A stretch of DNA of 64,000 nt, taken from positions 248,001 to 312,000 of the forward strand of contig NC_015574.1 in the NCBI RefSeq assembly GCF_000214725.1, written 5' to 3'. The position numbers and the translations under genes were made by a program. The DNA is from Methanobacterium paludis (GTDB lineage Archaea > Methanobacteriota > Methanobacteria > Methanobacteriales > Methanobacteriaceae). This document shows, in pieces, positions 55,601 through 63,825 of this stretch; position 1 is the stretch's first letter; every line of letters starts with the position of its first letter. Under the pieces are notes generated by a model that did no database searches, was not told where the DNA came from, and saw only the letters and a program-made list of their open reading frames with translations.

Positions 55601-58382
55601 TTCAGGGAATACTGTGACTGGCAACGGTGTTAATTCAACTATTACAGGAATATATGATACAAATGATAATAATGGTAATGGAATTTCAGTAAATGGGGAT
55701 AATGCAACTATTTCTGGAAATGCTGTGACTGGTAATGGTGTTAATGTGGGAGTTTCGTCTTTACAAAGTCCTGTGACTGAAAGTATTGGTAATGGAATTC
55801 TGGTAAATAGTTGTAATGCATTTGTTTCTGAAAATATTGTGACTGATCAAATTACAGGAATACTAATTAATGCAGACAATACAACTATTTCAGAAAACAC
55901 TGTAACTAATGATATAGGCATTGGAATACTAATTAACGGGAATAATATAACTATTTCTGGAAATACTGTTTCTGGTAATGATGTTGGAATTGATATAATT
56001 GGAAATAATTCCATTATTAAAGATGGTAATATCATCCATGACAATAATGAAGATGGACTTTATGTACAAGGCGATAATGCACAAGTCTTGCAAAATTCCA
56101 TTTACAACAATGGTAACAATGGGATTAACCTATCCGGAATTGATTCAACCATTTCAGGAAACACAGTTAATAATAATGGAGGTTATGGAATTGACACAGC
56201 TGGTGATAATTTAACTCTGTCCTGGAATACTGTGACCGATAATAATTGCGCAGGAATAGTAGTAAATAGTGATGTTGCAACTGTTTCAGACAACAATGTA
56301 ACGAATAATGGACTTCATGGAATTAACGGATGGAGTTGGGATGGAATTGATGTAACAGGAGAAAATACATTTACTTTTGAAAATACTGTGACAGGTAACG
56401 GTGGTATGGGTTTAGTTGTTGATGGTGATGGTGTGAATGTTTGCGAAAATATCGTGAATGACAATAACAATAATGGAGTCATAATTAATGGTGCTAATGT
56501 GACTGTTTCTGGGAATACTGCATCCGGTAATAATGGTTATGGAATTGATGTAACCGGAAACGATGCCATCATCACAAGCGATAATAGTATCCATGACAAC
56601 AAAGGAAAAGGCCTCTACGTTCGAGGAGGTAACATAAACATTATAGGATTTACTATTTACAACAATACTGGTTCTGGAATTGACATAGCAGGTGCTAATT
56701 TAACTGTTTCTGGGAACACTGTGACCAACAATGGCGGATATGGGATAATAGTTAATGGTAACGCTCCTACCATTTCAGGAAACATCGTAACTGGAAATGG
56801 TGGTACTGGAGTATCAGTTACCGGTGCTAACGCAACCGTTTCTGGAAATACCGCATCAAATAATAATGGTGATGGAATTGACGTAACTGGTAATGATGCG
56901 ATCATCACAAGTGATAATAATATCCATGACAACAAAGGAAAAGGCCTCTACGTGCGTGGAAATAACATAACTATAGCTGGATTTAACATTTACAATAATA
57001 CTGGTTCTGGAATTGACATAGCAGGTGCTAATTTAACTGTTTCTGGGAACACTGTGACTAACAATGGAGGATATGGAGTAATAGTTAATGGTAATGCCCC
57101 TACCATTTTAGAAAACATCGTAACTGGAAATGGTGGTACTGGAGTATCAGTTACCGGTGCTAACGCAACCGTTTCTGGAAATACTGCATCAAATAATAAT
57201 GGTGATGGAATTGATGTAACAGGAGGAAATACACTTACTTCTGGGAATACGGTGACTGGTAACGGTGGTATGGGTTTAGTTGTTAATGGTGATGGTGTGA
57301 ATGTTAGCGAAAATATCGTGAATGACAATAACGGCAAAGGAATAACAATTAATGGTGTTAATGCAACTGTTTCTGGGAATACTGTATCAGGTAATAGTGG
57401 TGATGGAATTGATGTAAATGGTAATGATGCGATCATCACAAGTGACAATAATATCCATGACAACAAAGGAAAAGGTCTCTACGTGCGTGGAAATAACATA
57501 ACCATCAGTGGACTTAATATTTACAATAATGGTAATTCTGGAATTGATATAGCAGGTGCTAATTTAACTGTTACAGGGAATACAGTGATGAATAATGGTG
57601 ATAAGGCAATATATTCCAGCATGTATGATCTTACTTATGATGGGTTTGGTATTCTAGTGTCAGGTGATAATGCAATTGTTACTGGAAACACTGTTACAGG
57701 TAATGGTAATAATGTGAGTGCATCCAGCTTTTTTAATGTGAATGGTATCGGTGGTTCTGGAATAGTAGTTAATGGTAATGGTGCTACTGTTTCTGGAAAT
57801 ATCGTAACTGATAACGGAGACGATACAACAATATCTGACTTTGAGGGAAGTTATGCGGGTGGTAATGGTATTGTTGTGTCAGGTGACAGTGCAAATGTTT
57901 TTGGAAACACAGTGACTGGTAATGGAAATAATTTAACAAGACATTCTGCATATGGTGGGAATTCTGCAGGTGGTAATGGTATTTCAGTGTCAGGCACTAA
58001 TGCTAATATTTATGGAAATACTGTGACTGATAATGGGGATGAAGCTTCCTTATCTTCATTTTTTGGCATAGCCAATAATGATGGTAATGGTATTGTTGTG
58101 TCAGGTGATAATATGAGAGCTTATAATAATATTGTGACTGGTAACGGTGGTGACGGAATTTCTGTAACTGGAAATAATGCGAACATTACAAGTGACAATA
58201 TTATCCATGATAATGGTAGAAATGGGCTTTATATATGTGGAAATAACATAAACCTCACGGGATTTGACATCTATAATAATAATGGAAATGGTCTTTACGT
58301 GCGCGGAAATAACATAATTCTCAGCGGACTTAATATTTACAATAATGGTAATTCTGGAATTGATATAGCGGTGCCAATTTAA
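52629..58382 (+). CDS. Adhesin fragment 2: main beta-helix body
   Basis: A 1917-codon frame; it is open from 52445, so 52629 (a TTG) is not a true start. It holds the NNWWGTNNP motif and Ig-like domain with FNTTFGTITT and VSVTLDNQTV, a second helix opening (FTSLQDAINDISTLNGDIITVGNGTY), then long arrays of NN-rich PbH1 repeats with NSPENTLQNNT, NGISVNGDNATISGN and KGKGLYVRGNN subfamilies. Each subfamily has clearly expanded by local duplication. It ends at NSGIDIAVPI, where a 1-bp loss destroys GIDIAGANLT. Confidence 0.75.
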   Translation: MYDSDNNTVNAINNWWGTNNPVVSSTGPSDIYAATVNYDPWLVLNVSSADYIDGTSDVTADLTHNNQGNNTSSSGNLPDGIPINFNTTFGTITTTTYTNKGKTTSKLDSNNTNGVANVSVTLDNQTVSSTVALMGIYDITTQKGFTSLQDAINDISTLNGDIITVGNGTYTENVVIDKMLTITVIAGDNVTVQAADPNTPVFTITSTGNGSTIQGFNIIGGSEDIYLDSTNNCTITENIISNANDNGIYLDSSSNNTISGNNITNNCNYGIYLDNSPANTLQNNTITNNWYGIYLDNSSVNILQNNTVTDGGYGIYLDNSPENILQNNVIADNWDNDFDVSGDDTSDYVQNIDTSNNVNGNPIYYLVGENGLVFDGISMGYLTLVSCDNITVNNVSITSSGQILFVDTTNSTFSNCENNYGNDIYLWNSSSNIFSGNWDGAISLLNSSNNVFSANTINGQVYLESSNNNMIMGNSIYYRGGGPVCSVVLSSTVNANSISNAINTASNGAIYLESSNNNTISENYVNGITLVNSSNNTITENNISGCENGIYLENSTNNMITGNNITNTYNYGIYIDNSPENTLQNNTLTDNWDYNFGISGDDVSDYIQNIDTSNTINGNPIYYIVGQNGLVLDGVTMGYLALISCNNVTVENILNTDDMVSLTENDYGILIVNTINSTIQNCNITNNDEGIYFYNSSNDVLLENNLNNCGIVIYNSSSITLNSNIISSTNEGVSIENSSNIIIDNDTFSDICNGIEIYDSSNIIIDNDTFSDICNGIEIYDSSSVNIYYNAFSNDYGSIGIYLFNSNNNIISKNNITGFYTGIDLETSSNNTINENQIVNSHGYAIYFGDGIYLDNSDNNTISGNYITNGINGIDLESSNNDTITGNNVTNNYVGTIYYDCMNITGGNGISVNGNNVTISGNTVTDNGSNENFSYNGDNITSGNGISVNGDNATISGNTVTDNGANTIIHGWYTNYNGGNGISVNGDNATISGNTVTGNGVNSTITGIYDTNDNNGNGISVNGDNATISGNAVTGNGVNVGVSSLQSPVTESIGNGILVNSCNAFVSENIVTDQITGILINADNTTISENTVTNDIGIGILINGNNITISGNTVSGNDVGIDIIGNNSIIKDGNIIHDNNEDGLYVQGDNAQVLQNSIYNNGNNGINLSGIDSTISGNTVNNNGGYGIDTAGDNLTLSWNTVTDNNCAGIVVNSDVATVSDNNVTNNGLHGINGWSWDGIDVTGENTFTFENTVTGNGGMGLVVDGDGVNVCENIVNDNNNNGVIINGANVTVSGNTASGNNGYGIDVTGNDAIITSDNSIHDNKGKGLYVRGGNINIIGFTIYNNTGSGIDIAGANLTVSGNTVTNNGGYGIIVNGNAPTISGNIVTGNGGTGVSVTGANATVSGNTASNNNGDGIDVTGNDAIITSDNNIHDNKGKGLYVRGNNITIAGFNIYNNTGSGIDIAGANLTVSGNTVTNNGGYGVIVNGNAPTILENIVTGNGGTGVSVTGANATVSGNTASNNNGDGIDVTGGNTLTSGNTVTGNGGMGLVVNGDGVNVSENIVNDNNGKGITINGVNATVSGNTVSGNSGDGIDVNGNDAIITSDNNIHDNKGKGLYVRGNNITISGLNIYNNGNSGIDIAGANLTVTGNTVMNNGDKAIYSSMYDLTYDGFGILVSGDNAIVTGNTVTGNGNNVSASSFFNVNGIGGSGIVVNGNGATVSGNIVTDNGDDTTISDFEGSYAGGNGIVVSGDSANVFGNTVTGNGNNLTRHSAYGGNSAGGNGISVSGTNANIYGNTVTDNGDEASLSSFFGIANNDGNGIVVSGDNMRAYNNIVTGNGGDGISVTGNNANITSDNIIHDNGRNGLYICGNNINLTGFDIYNNNGNGLYVRGNNIILSGLNIYNNGNSGIDIAVPI
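54841..54972 (+). repeat. 66-bp tandem duplication inside the adhesin gene
   Basis: Units at 54841-54906 and 54907-54972 encode SSNIIIDNDTFSDICNGIEIYD twice; only one base differs. It keeps the reading frame. Confidence 0.9.
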
Positions 58383-58960
58383 CCATTTCAGGGAATACTG
58401 TAACTAATAATGGTGATAATGCAACATATTCCAGCATGTATGATCTTACTTATGGTAGTGTTGGTATTTTAGTGTCAAGTGATGATGCAATTGTTACTGG
58501 AAACACTGTTACAGGTAATGGTAATAATGTGAGTGCATCCAGCTTTTTTAATGTGAATGGTATTGGTAGTTCAGGAATAGTAGTTAATGGTAATGGTGCT
58601 AATGTTTTTGGAAATATCGTAACTGACAAGGGGGATAATACAGCAATATCTGACTTTAGGGGAAATTATGCTGGCAGTAATGGTATTGTTGTGTCAGGGG
58701 ATAATGCTAATATTTATGGAAACATTGTGACCAGTAATGGTAACAGTTTAACAAGAGATTCTGCATATGGTGGAAATTCTGCTGCAGGTAATGGTATTGT
58801 CGTGTCAGGCACTAATGCTAATGTTTATGGAAATACTGTGACCGGTAATGGTAAGTCAACATCATTATCTTCATTTTTTGGCATAGCCAATAACGGAGGT
58901 AATGGTATTTTCATCTCAGGTGATAACATGACTGTTTCAAGTAATGAAGGGACTGGCAAT
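57590..58960 (+). repeat. Large tandem repeat (816-bp period) inside the adhesin gene
   Basis: The segment with SSMYDLTY, NNVSASSFFNVNGIG, SAYGGNSA and SLSSFFGIANN occurs from about 57600 and again from about 58417. Matching points are 815 bp apart (57621 and 58436), one base short of 272 codons because of the 1-bp loss at the junction. Confidence 0.85.
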
Positions 58961-59539
58961 GGTAATGGAATCTCTGCAACTGGAAATAATCCAATTATCA
59001 CAAGTGACAACACTATTCACGATAATGATGGTTATGGACTTTATGTGATTGCAAATAATATAAACCTCAGCGGATTTGACATTTACAATAATGGTAAGGA
59101 TGGAATTTATGCACCTGGACTAAATTTGAATATCTTTGGAAATACATTGACTAATAATGGTGGTAATGGAATTTCAGTTACTGGTGATTACGCAAATATT
59201 ACTGGCAATACATTAACCACTAAAGGTAATAATGGAATTTCAGTTACTGGTGATTACGCAACTGTTTCTAGGAATACCGTTGCTGGAAATAGTGGTGATG
59301 GATTAGATGTAATTGGAAATAATGAAATTATTACTGGTGATAATGTTATCCATGATAATAACGGGACTGGTCTTTGGGTGCATGGAAATAACATAAATCT
59401 TATTGGATTCAACATCTACAATAATGGTGGAAATGGAATTATTGCATTTGGAAGGAATTTAAATGTTTCCGGCAATACTATAACCAACAATGGAGGTAAT
59501 GGTATTTCGGTTACTAGTGATGATGTGGAATGTTTCTGA
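58436..59539 (+). CDS. Adhesin fragment 3
   Basis: A 367-codon stretch of the same beta-helix, in the frame reached after the 1-bp loss near 58368; the frame is open from about 58370 and 58436 is not a true start. It begins with the second copy of the 816-bp unit (MYDLTYGSVGILVSSDDA). It ends at SVTSDDVECF where a 1-bp gain occurs; the next frame resumes NVSDNTVTSNAGIGISVNG. Confidence 0.7.
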   Translation: MYDLTYGSVGILVSSDDAIVTGNTVTGNGNNVSASSFFNVNGIGSSGIVVNGNGANVFGNIVTDKGDNTAISDFRGNYAGSNGIVVSGDNANIYGNIVTSNGNSLTRDSAYGGNSAAGNGIVVSGTNANVYGNTVTGNGKSTSLSSFFGIANNGGNGIFISGDNMTVSSNEGTGNGNGISATGNNPIITSDNTIHDNDGYGLYVIANNINLSGFDIYNNGKDGIYAPGLNLNIFGNTLTNNGGNGISVTGDYANITGNTLTTKGNNGISVTGDYATVSRNTVAGNSGDGLDVIGNNEIITGDNVIHDNNGTGLWVHGNNINLIGFNIYNNGGNGIIAFGRNLNVSGNTITNNGGNGISVTSDDVECF

Positions 59540-60590
59540 CAATACTGTCACAAGTAATGCAGGTATTGGGATTAGTGTAAATGGATCTTTCTCGGTTGTA
59601 ACTAACAATGTTATTCATGATAATATTTTTAGTGGTCTTATGGTGAGTGGAGATTATGCACAAATCTCACAAAATTCCATAAATCACAACGGTTACAATG
59701 GAATAAGTGTATTTGGCTCTAATGCTGTAGTTAATGATAATGTTGTAACTAATAATGGGAATAATGGTATTTCTGTATTTGGTGATCATGCCAATGTTTC
59801 TGGAAATACTGTAATTAGTAATGGATATAATGTTTCGTATCCCATAGATAATGTTAATGTGCCCAGTCCAAATATTTTTGATCAACCTATAAGTTATGTT
59901 CAAGATTTGTTATTGTCAATAATAGATTATATGAACGAATATAGATTATTTTTTGTTGATCTTTGTGAAAGAATTAATGCATTAAATTCTGAGGGAGGAA
60001 GTGGTATTTGGCTTTCTGGTAGTTATATAACTATCTCAGGGAATACTGCTAATAATAATACTTGTTTTGGTATTTCATTATCTGGTGATAATGGAGATAT
60101 TTCTGGAAATACCGCAAATACTAATGGTGGTGGAATTTTTGTACAAGGAAACAATGGATTGGTAACTCAGAACACTGTTGAAACAAATAACTTAATAGGA
60201 TTTTATGTTGACGGAAACCTTGAAGTCAGCAATAACAATTGTACTAATAATTATGGAAATGGAATGATAGTTTCTGAGTGTCTAACTTATTCCAACATTA
60301 TTGAACATAATGGTGGAGATGGTCTTGTAACTACAGGAGATAGTCAAATAATTTCAAATACTATTAGTGATAATCAGGGTAATGGGATAGTAACTTGTTG
60401 TGATCTTTCTAATTATCCCACGGGTAATGATGGCGAAGGTAATAAATTGTTTGGGACTTTACCACCTTTTATATTTAATCTTAGAAATAATATTGAAGGC
60501 AATTTGGATGAACCATTATCTGAATTATTTCACGCGCTAGATCCTGAAGGAGATGTTAATATCATTGAGGAAATGCCCAAATCAGTTTAA
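59490..60590 (+). CDS. Adhesin fragment 4: C-terminal part
   Basis: The homologous part begins near 59530. It continues the beta-helix (NGISVFGDHANVSGNTV), is interrupted by a non-repeat insert (FDQPISYVQDLLLSIIDYMNEYRLFFVDLCERI) and ends LSELFHALDPEGDVNIIEEMPKSV. There is no C-terminal membrane helix, so attachment to the cell, if any, needs another protein. Confidence 0.7.
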   Translation: MEVMVFRLLVMMWNVSDNTVTSNAGIGISVNGSFSVVTNNVIHDNIFSGLMVSGDYAQISQNSINHNGYNGISVFGSNAVVNDNVVTNNGNNGISVFGDHANVSGNTVISNGYNVSYPIDNVNVPSPNIFDQPISYVQDLLLSIIDYMNEYRLFFVDLCERINALNSEGGSGIWLSGSYITISGNTANNNTCFGISLSGDNGDISGNTANTNGGGIFVQGNNGLVTQNTVETNNLIGFYVDGNLEVSNNNCTNNYGNGMIVSECLTYSNIIEHNGGDGLVTTGDSQIISNTISDNQGNGIVTCCDLSNYPTGNDGEGNKLFGTLPPFIFNLRNNIEGNLDEPLSELFHALDPEGDVNIIEEMPKSV

Positions 60591-60663
60591 ACCTTAATAA
60601 CATATTTTTTTATTAATCGAATTGTGATATAAAAATTATCAATAGTTAATAAGAAGGGATACA

Positions 60664-61062
60664 TTGAGTAGCTTAAATTTGTATAACAAAAAAATATTTT
60701 TAAACTATAAAGCTATTTTGTTTGGGTTGATCGTCGGAGCTATCTTTTTTTTTATTAGCAATAGATATAATATCTTAGGTCCAACATTAATTGTTCTGGG
60801 GTGCGGTTTCATTTCTGGTTATATTGCTGGTGGAGAAAGTAGAAATGGAATAATCAACGGTTTTTTTGGTAGTTTAGGTTATCCACTTATGTTACAATCA
60901 TTATTTTTTATTTATTACCCAAATTTGCCCATACCAATCCCTGTTTTCACTCTCATAGTCAATACAATTATTATTACAATTGTATGCGGATTAGTAGGTG
61001 CATTTGGTGGTTTAATAGGAGTAAAAATTAAAAACCCTAACAAAATTAAAAATAATGGGTAA
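60664..61062 (+). CDS. DUF5518-like small membrane protein
   Basis: A 132-residue protein with four hydrophobic helices: AILFGLIVGAIFFFISN, TLIVLGCGFISGYIAGGESRNGIINGFFG (the GYIAGG core of this methanogen family), FTLIVNTIIITIVCGLVG. TTG 60664 is the start, with AAGGGAT a few bases before it. It lies directly downstream of the adhesin gene and may be cotranscribed. Intact, unlike the related gene at 35988-36376. Confidence 0.7.
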   Translation: MSSLNLYNKKIFLNYKAILFGLIVGAIFFFISNRYNILGPTLIVLGCGFISGYIAGGESRNGIINGFFGSLGYPLMLQSLFFIYYPNLPIPIPVFTLIVNTIIITIVCGLVGAFGGLIGVKIKNPNKIKNNG

Positions 61063-61561
61063 TAAATTACTTTAAAGCTGATAAAACTTTGTATAAATAT
61101 GGCATTAAGTATTATACCAAACAACCTATTTATGATAGTTTAATCAACCGGTTTAACCTGTTAAATTCTATTTTTTAATGGATTATTTTAAATAAGAACT
61201 GTAACAGATGTAATAGTTTCAAGTGTAAAACAATGTAAAGAAATTGTAAAACAATGTAAAACAATGCAATGAATGTAGATGTTATTTGTAACTTTACACT
61301 TCTAAAAAATGTAACACTTTGTAACGTTACCTGTAACCGATTTCTATCACGGATATTAGGTAATTTAAATTTTTGACGCGAGAATAAACCCTAAATTGTA
61401 AAGATTTAACTTAAATTTTTGTAAAGGTTTTGTAAAGGTTAGTGTCAAGAATGTAAAGGTTGTAAAGGTTAATGTCAAGAAATTAACTATAAAATTTCCT
61501 AAGAATTTCCTGAATTAAGAAAAGTTCCAAAAAACCAGTTGATTAAAAGAATAGGAAAGAA
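61063..61561. other. Intergenic region rich in TGTAA-type repeats
   Basis: No gene. Between 61200 and 61470 TGTAA occurs about 15 times, in three groups: TGTAAAACAA (61224-61263), TGTAAC (61287-61337) and TGTAAAGGTT (61398-61470). Within the last group the block TGTAAAGGTT is paired with (A/G)TGTCAAGAA. The arrangement resembles iterons of a replication origin or an array of regulator sites; a decayed repeat-rich gene is possible too. Confidence 0.6.
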
Positions 61562-62055
61562 TTAGTCTTTAGGTTTAACAGGGCTGTTATTGGTTCCAAT
61601 GTTACACATGTATGCCATATATTTTTTCCAGGATAAATCCCTGTAGCCTAAATTGTCTACGTCTTGGAAGTATTTGTTTTTTTTGAAGTATTCATCAGTT
61701 TCTACTTGTTGTTCTACTTTGTGGAATTGTTTCATCATACTCTCTAATTGTTTTTTCTGTTCTTTCTTTAACTATTTTCACAATTTCAAGGGCATTATCT
61801 ATTGTGAAATCAAAACCTAATGTTTTATAGTTCTCTAAAAGATGGTCCAACGCATCCATCACCCGTAATCCAGATTTGAATATGTCTAGTTCTCGATCTG
61901 CACTTGCCAGTACTTGTTGGAATCCTCGGAAGTGCACATAATCAATGCTCCAATCCAAGAATTTATGATGTGCTCTGTGGAAACTATAATAATCCTCTCC
62001 TATTGCATTCTCCTTGTAAAATTCATCACATTTCCTGATAGATTCTATAGAGAAG
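61562..62055 (-). pseudogene. Decayed element gene, frameshifted and truncated at its 5' end
   Basis: On the minus strand a protein reads IRKCDEFYKENAIGEDYYSF, LDWSIDYVHFRGFQQVLAS, DALDHLLENYKTLGFDF and VKIVKERTEKTI, then shifts by one base at an A6 run (61751-61756) into KQLESMMKQFHKVEQQVETDEYF, YRDLSWKKYMAYMCNIGT and a stop at 61562. Read in one frame it stops early at 61695. The 5' end is lost at about 62040-62055, where the protease remnant begins on the other strand. I do not recognise the family. Confidence 0.6.
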
Positions 62056-62767
62056 GTTGATTTAAGGGATAAATGTTCGCCTGTTGAGGACCAGGGAGAT
62101 CTTGGATCCTGTACTGCAAACGCACTGGCAGGAATCCTTGAATACTGGGAAAAGAATAATATACAAGGTTACGTTGATGCCTCTAGACTATTCACTTATT
62201 ATGTTACCAGACATGAGATTGAAGGGCAGTCAGGGGATACTGGAGCAACAATAAGGGATACTATGAAGGTCTTTAAATCAGTTTGGTACCTGTACTGAGA
62301 AAACATTACCTTATTTGGTATCTAAGTTTGATGAAAAGCCTTCAGCTAAATGTTATAAGGAAGCCACAGGATTTGAATCTGTAACTTATGTTAGTCTGAA
62401 AGATATAACAGCTGTTCAAAAAAGCCTTGCAGCGGGGATCCCTGTTATATTTGGAACAACATTGTACAGTAACATTTGTGATACATCTGGCAACATAGGC
62501 ACCAATCCCTACATACCATTACCTGGTAAAAAAGATAAAGTCATAGGCGGTCATGCAATTGTAGCTGTAGGTTACTTTAAAGATGCTAATGGAAAACTCT
62601 GGTTAATATTCAGGAACAGCTGGGGCACTTCCTGGGGTGAAAATGGCTACGGTTATATTGATGCTGAATATTTCACTAAAAAATATGCAACTGATCTTTG
62701 GGTACTCCTAAAAGATAAATATGTATCAGCTCATGCAGAAATGCTTAAAATGAAATTAACAGCTTAA
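62053..62767 (+). pseudogene. Papain-like (C1A) cysteine protease, N-terminally truncated and frameshifted
   Basis: From 62056 the frame reads VDLRDKCSPVEDQGDLGSCTANALAG (active-site Cys in GSCTANA), LFTYYVTRHEIEGQSGDTGATIRDTMKVFKS, then a 1-base gain at 62281 causes a stop. The next frame continues FGTCTEKTLPYLVSKFDEKPS, GGHAIVAVGYF (catalytic His) and FRNSWGTSWGENGYGY (Asn). All three catalytic residues survive, but there is no start codon. Related methanogen proteins are secreted surface proteases; the signal peptide and prodomain are missing here. Confidence 0.75.
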
Positions 62768-62825
62768 TTAACTTTTTTTATATTTTCTTTTTTTTAAACC
62801 AAATTAACATGGACTAGTGAGAGCT

Positions 62826-63590
62826 ATGAATGAATTAATGAACTTCAAATTTGAAAATGATGAAGAGTTGGAATGTATCGAGTTAAATGGGGAACCTTTA
62901 TTTAATCCATATACGATAGTTGAATGTTTAGAAATGACTCATGAAGCTGTAAAAAAATTTGTTCAAAGAATGAGTGATAATAAAAAGATTTTGATTAAAA
63001 ATTCGGATGGGACAAATAGTCCACATAGAAAATTTAATAATGCAGGAGAACTTTTTATCACAGAATCAGGGCTTTATAACCTTATTTTTAGAAGTAGAGC
63101 AAAAAAAGCTGAAAAATTTCAAGATTGGGTTACAGATAAGGTTCTTCCATCAATTCGTAAAACTGGTAAATATGAATCTGAACTGGAAAATCAGAATGTA
63201 CTTACAAGACAGTTACTTGACAATATGACACGAAACTTAGAACAATTAACAGGTGTAAGAACAGAAGAAATGGCAATAACTCAAAATGAAAGCTGGAATA
63301 AACGATTATCAAACCTTATGATTGATTGCAGTACACGAGGTCTTGGAACAATTCGTGAATTATACAATGAACTATTCTATGTATTTGCTAGTGAAACCGA
63401 TATAGATATAGAAGATATAGCAAAATTGAAAGGTTTAAAACGGATGGACTATCTTAGAAAGCATAAAGAATTATGTAAAACAGTCTATGAGTTTGCACAT
63501 AAACACTTTTCAAGTCAGGATAGACAAATTGTGTTAATCTCTTTAGATCATGATCAACAAAGGTTAGATAGATTTGTAGGTGGAAAATAA
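62826..63590 (+). CDS. BRO-N domain phage antirepressor-like protein
   Basis: A 254-residue protein. The N-terminal BRO-N domain (FENDEELECIELNGEPLFNPYTIVECLEM, HRKFNNAGELFITESGLYNLIFRSRAKKAEKFQDWVTDKVLPSIRKTGKY) is the DNA-binding module of phage antirepressors and of poxvirus and baculovirus BRO proteins. The C-terminal 140 residues form a separate helical domain, of a kind that varies between phages. ATG 62826 is preferred over GTG 62817. Its presence points to a virus-derived element. Confidence 0.85.
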   Translation: MNELMNFKFENDEELECIELNGEPLFNPYTIVECLEMTHEAVKKFVQRMSDNKKILIKNSDGTNSPHRKFNNAGELFITESGLYNLIFRSRAKKAEKFQDWVTDKVLPSIRKTGKYESELENQNVLTRQLLDNMTRNLEQLTGVRTEEMAITQNESWNKRLSNLMIDCSTRGLGTIRELYNELFYVFASETDIDIEDIAKLKGLKRMDYLRKHKELCKTVYEFAHKHFSSQDRQIVLISLDHDQQRLDRFVGGK

Positions 63591-63700
63591 CTTTTTTTTA
63601 ATGTGGGGATGTTTCTCAATAAATATCATTTGGAGCAATTGGTAATTCAAGAAGATTTTCCCCACACATCCTGTTTTATGAATCTTTTATTAAATATAAA

Positions 63701-63747
63701 CCCCCCCCCCCCCCATAAAGTGGAGTTAAAATACTTATATGGGGGGG
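63701..63747. repeat. C14 tract and G7 tract forming a potential hairpin
   Basis: Fourteen C in a row (63701-63714) and seven G (63741-63747) flank ATAAAGTGGAGTTAAAATACTTATAT; CCCCCCATAAAGT can pair with ACTTATATGGGGGG. In AT-rich DNA such a tract is exceptional and prone to length change. A 64-codon frame across it has no gene character. Confidence 0.7.
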
Positions 63748-63769
63748 ATGGGTTTTCTATAACCACAGG

Positions 63770-63790
63770 GGATGCTTTATGTAAGCATCC
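63770..63790 (+). promoter_or_regulatory. Hairpin upstream of the methyltransferase gene
   Basis: GGATGCTT (63770-63777), loop TATGT, AAGCATCC (63783-63790): a perfect 8-bp stem followed by TTATTAAAAATTT. It may be a terminator or a leader element of the next gene. Confidence 0.45.
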
Positions 63791-63825
63791 TTATTAAAAA
63801 TTTAGTGAGAGGGGTATAGAGAACT

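Larger units (their letters stand above)
52022..60590 (+). pseudogene. Giant secreted parallel-beta-helix adhesin-like gene, cut by three frameshifts
   Basis: Four consecutive frames join into one protein of about 2851 residues once three lesions are repaired: a 13-bp tandem duplication (52432-52457), a 1-bp loss near 58368 and a 1-bp gain near 59526. The length minus 13 is divisible by three, which confirms the net count. It has a signal peptide, short helix, an Ig-like domain (near 52740-53030), then more than a hundred PbH1/NosD-like repeats (SGNTVTNNG-type) to the end. No membrane anchor or sorting motif is visible at the C-terminus. Such proteins are the adhesin-like surface proteins of Methanobacteriales. 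Confidence 0.85.

Noticed and set aside
56657..57466. Minus-strand proline-rich frames inside the adhesin gene
   Set aside because: They are the reverse complement of the NN-rich repeats and have no ribosome binding sites.
61200..61480. CRISPR array
   Set aside because: The repeats are 6-10 bp, irregularly spaced and not separated by unique spacers of constant length.
63603..63797. 64-codon frame spanning the C14 tract
   Set aside because: Its proline run is only the C tract; inverted repeats explain the sequence better than a protein.
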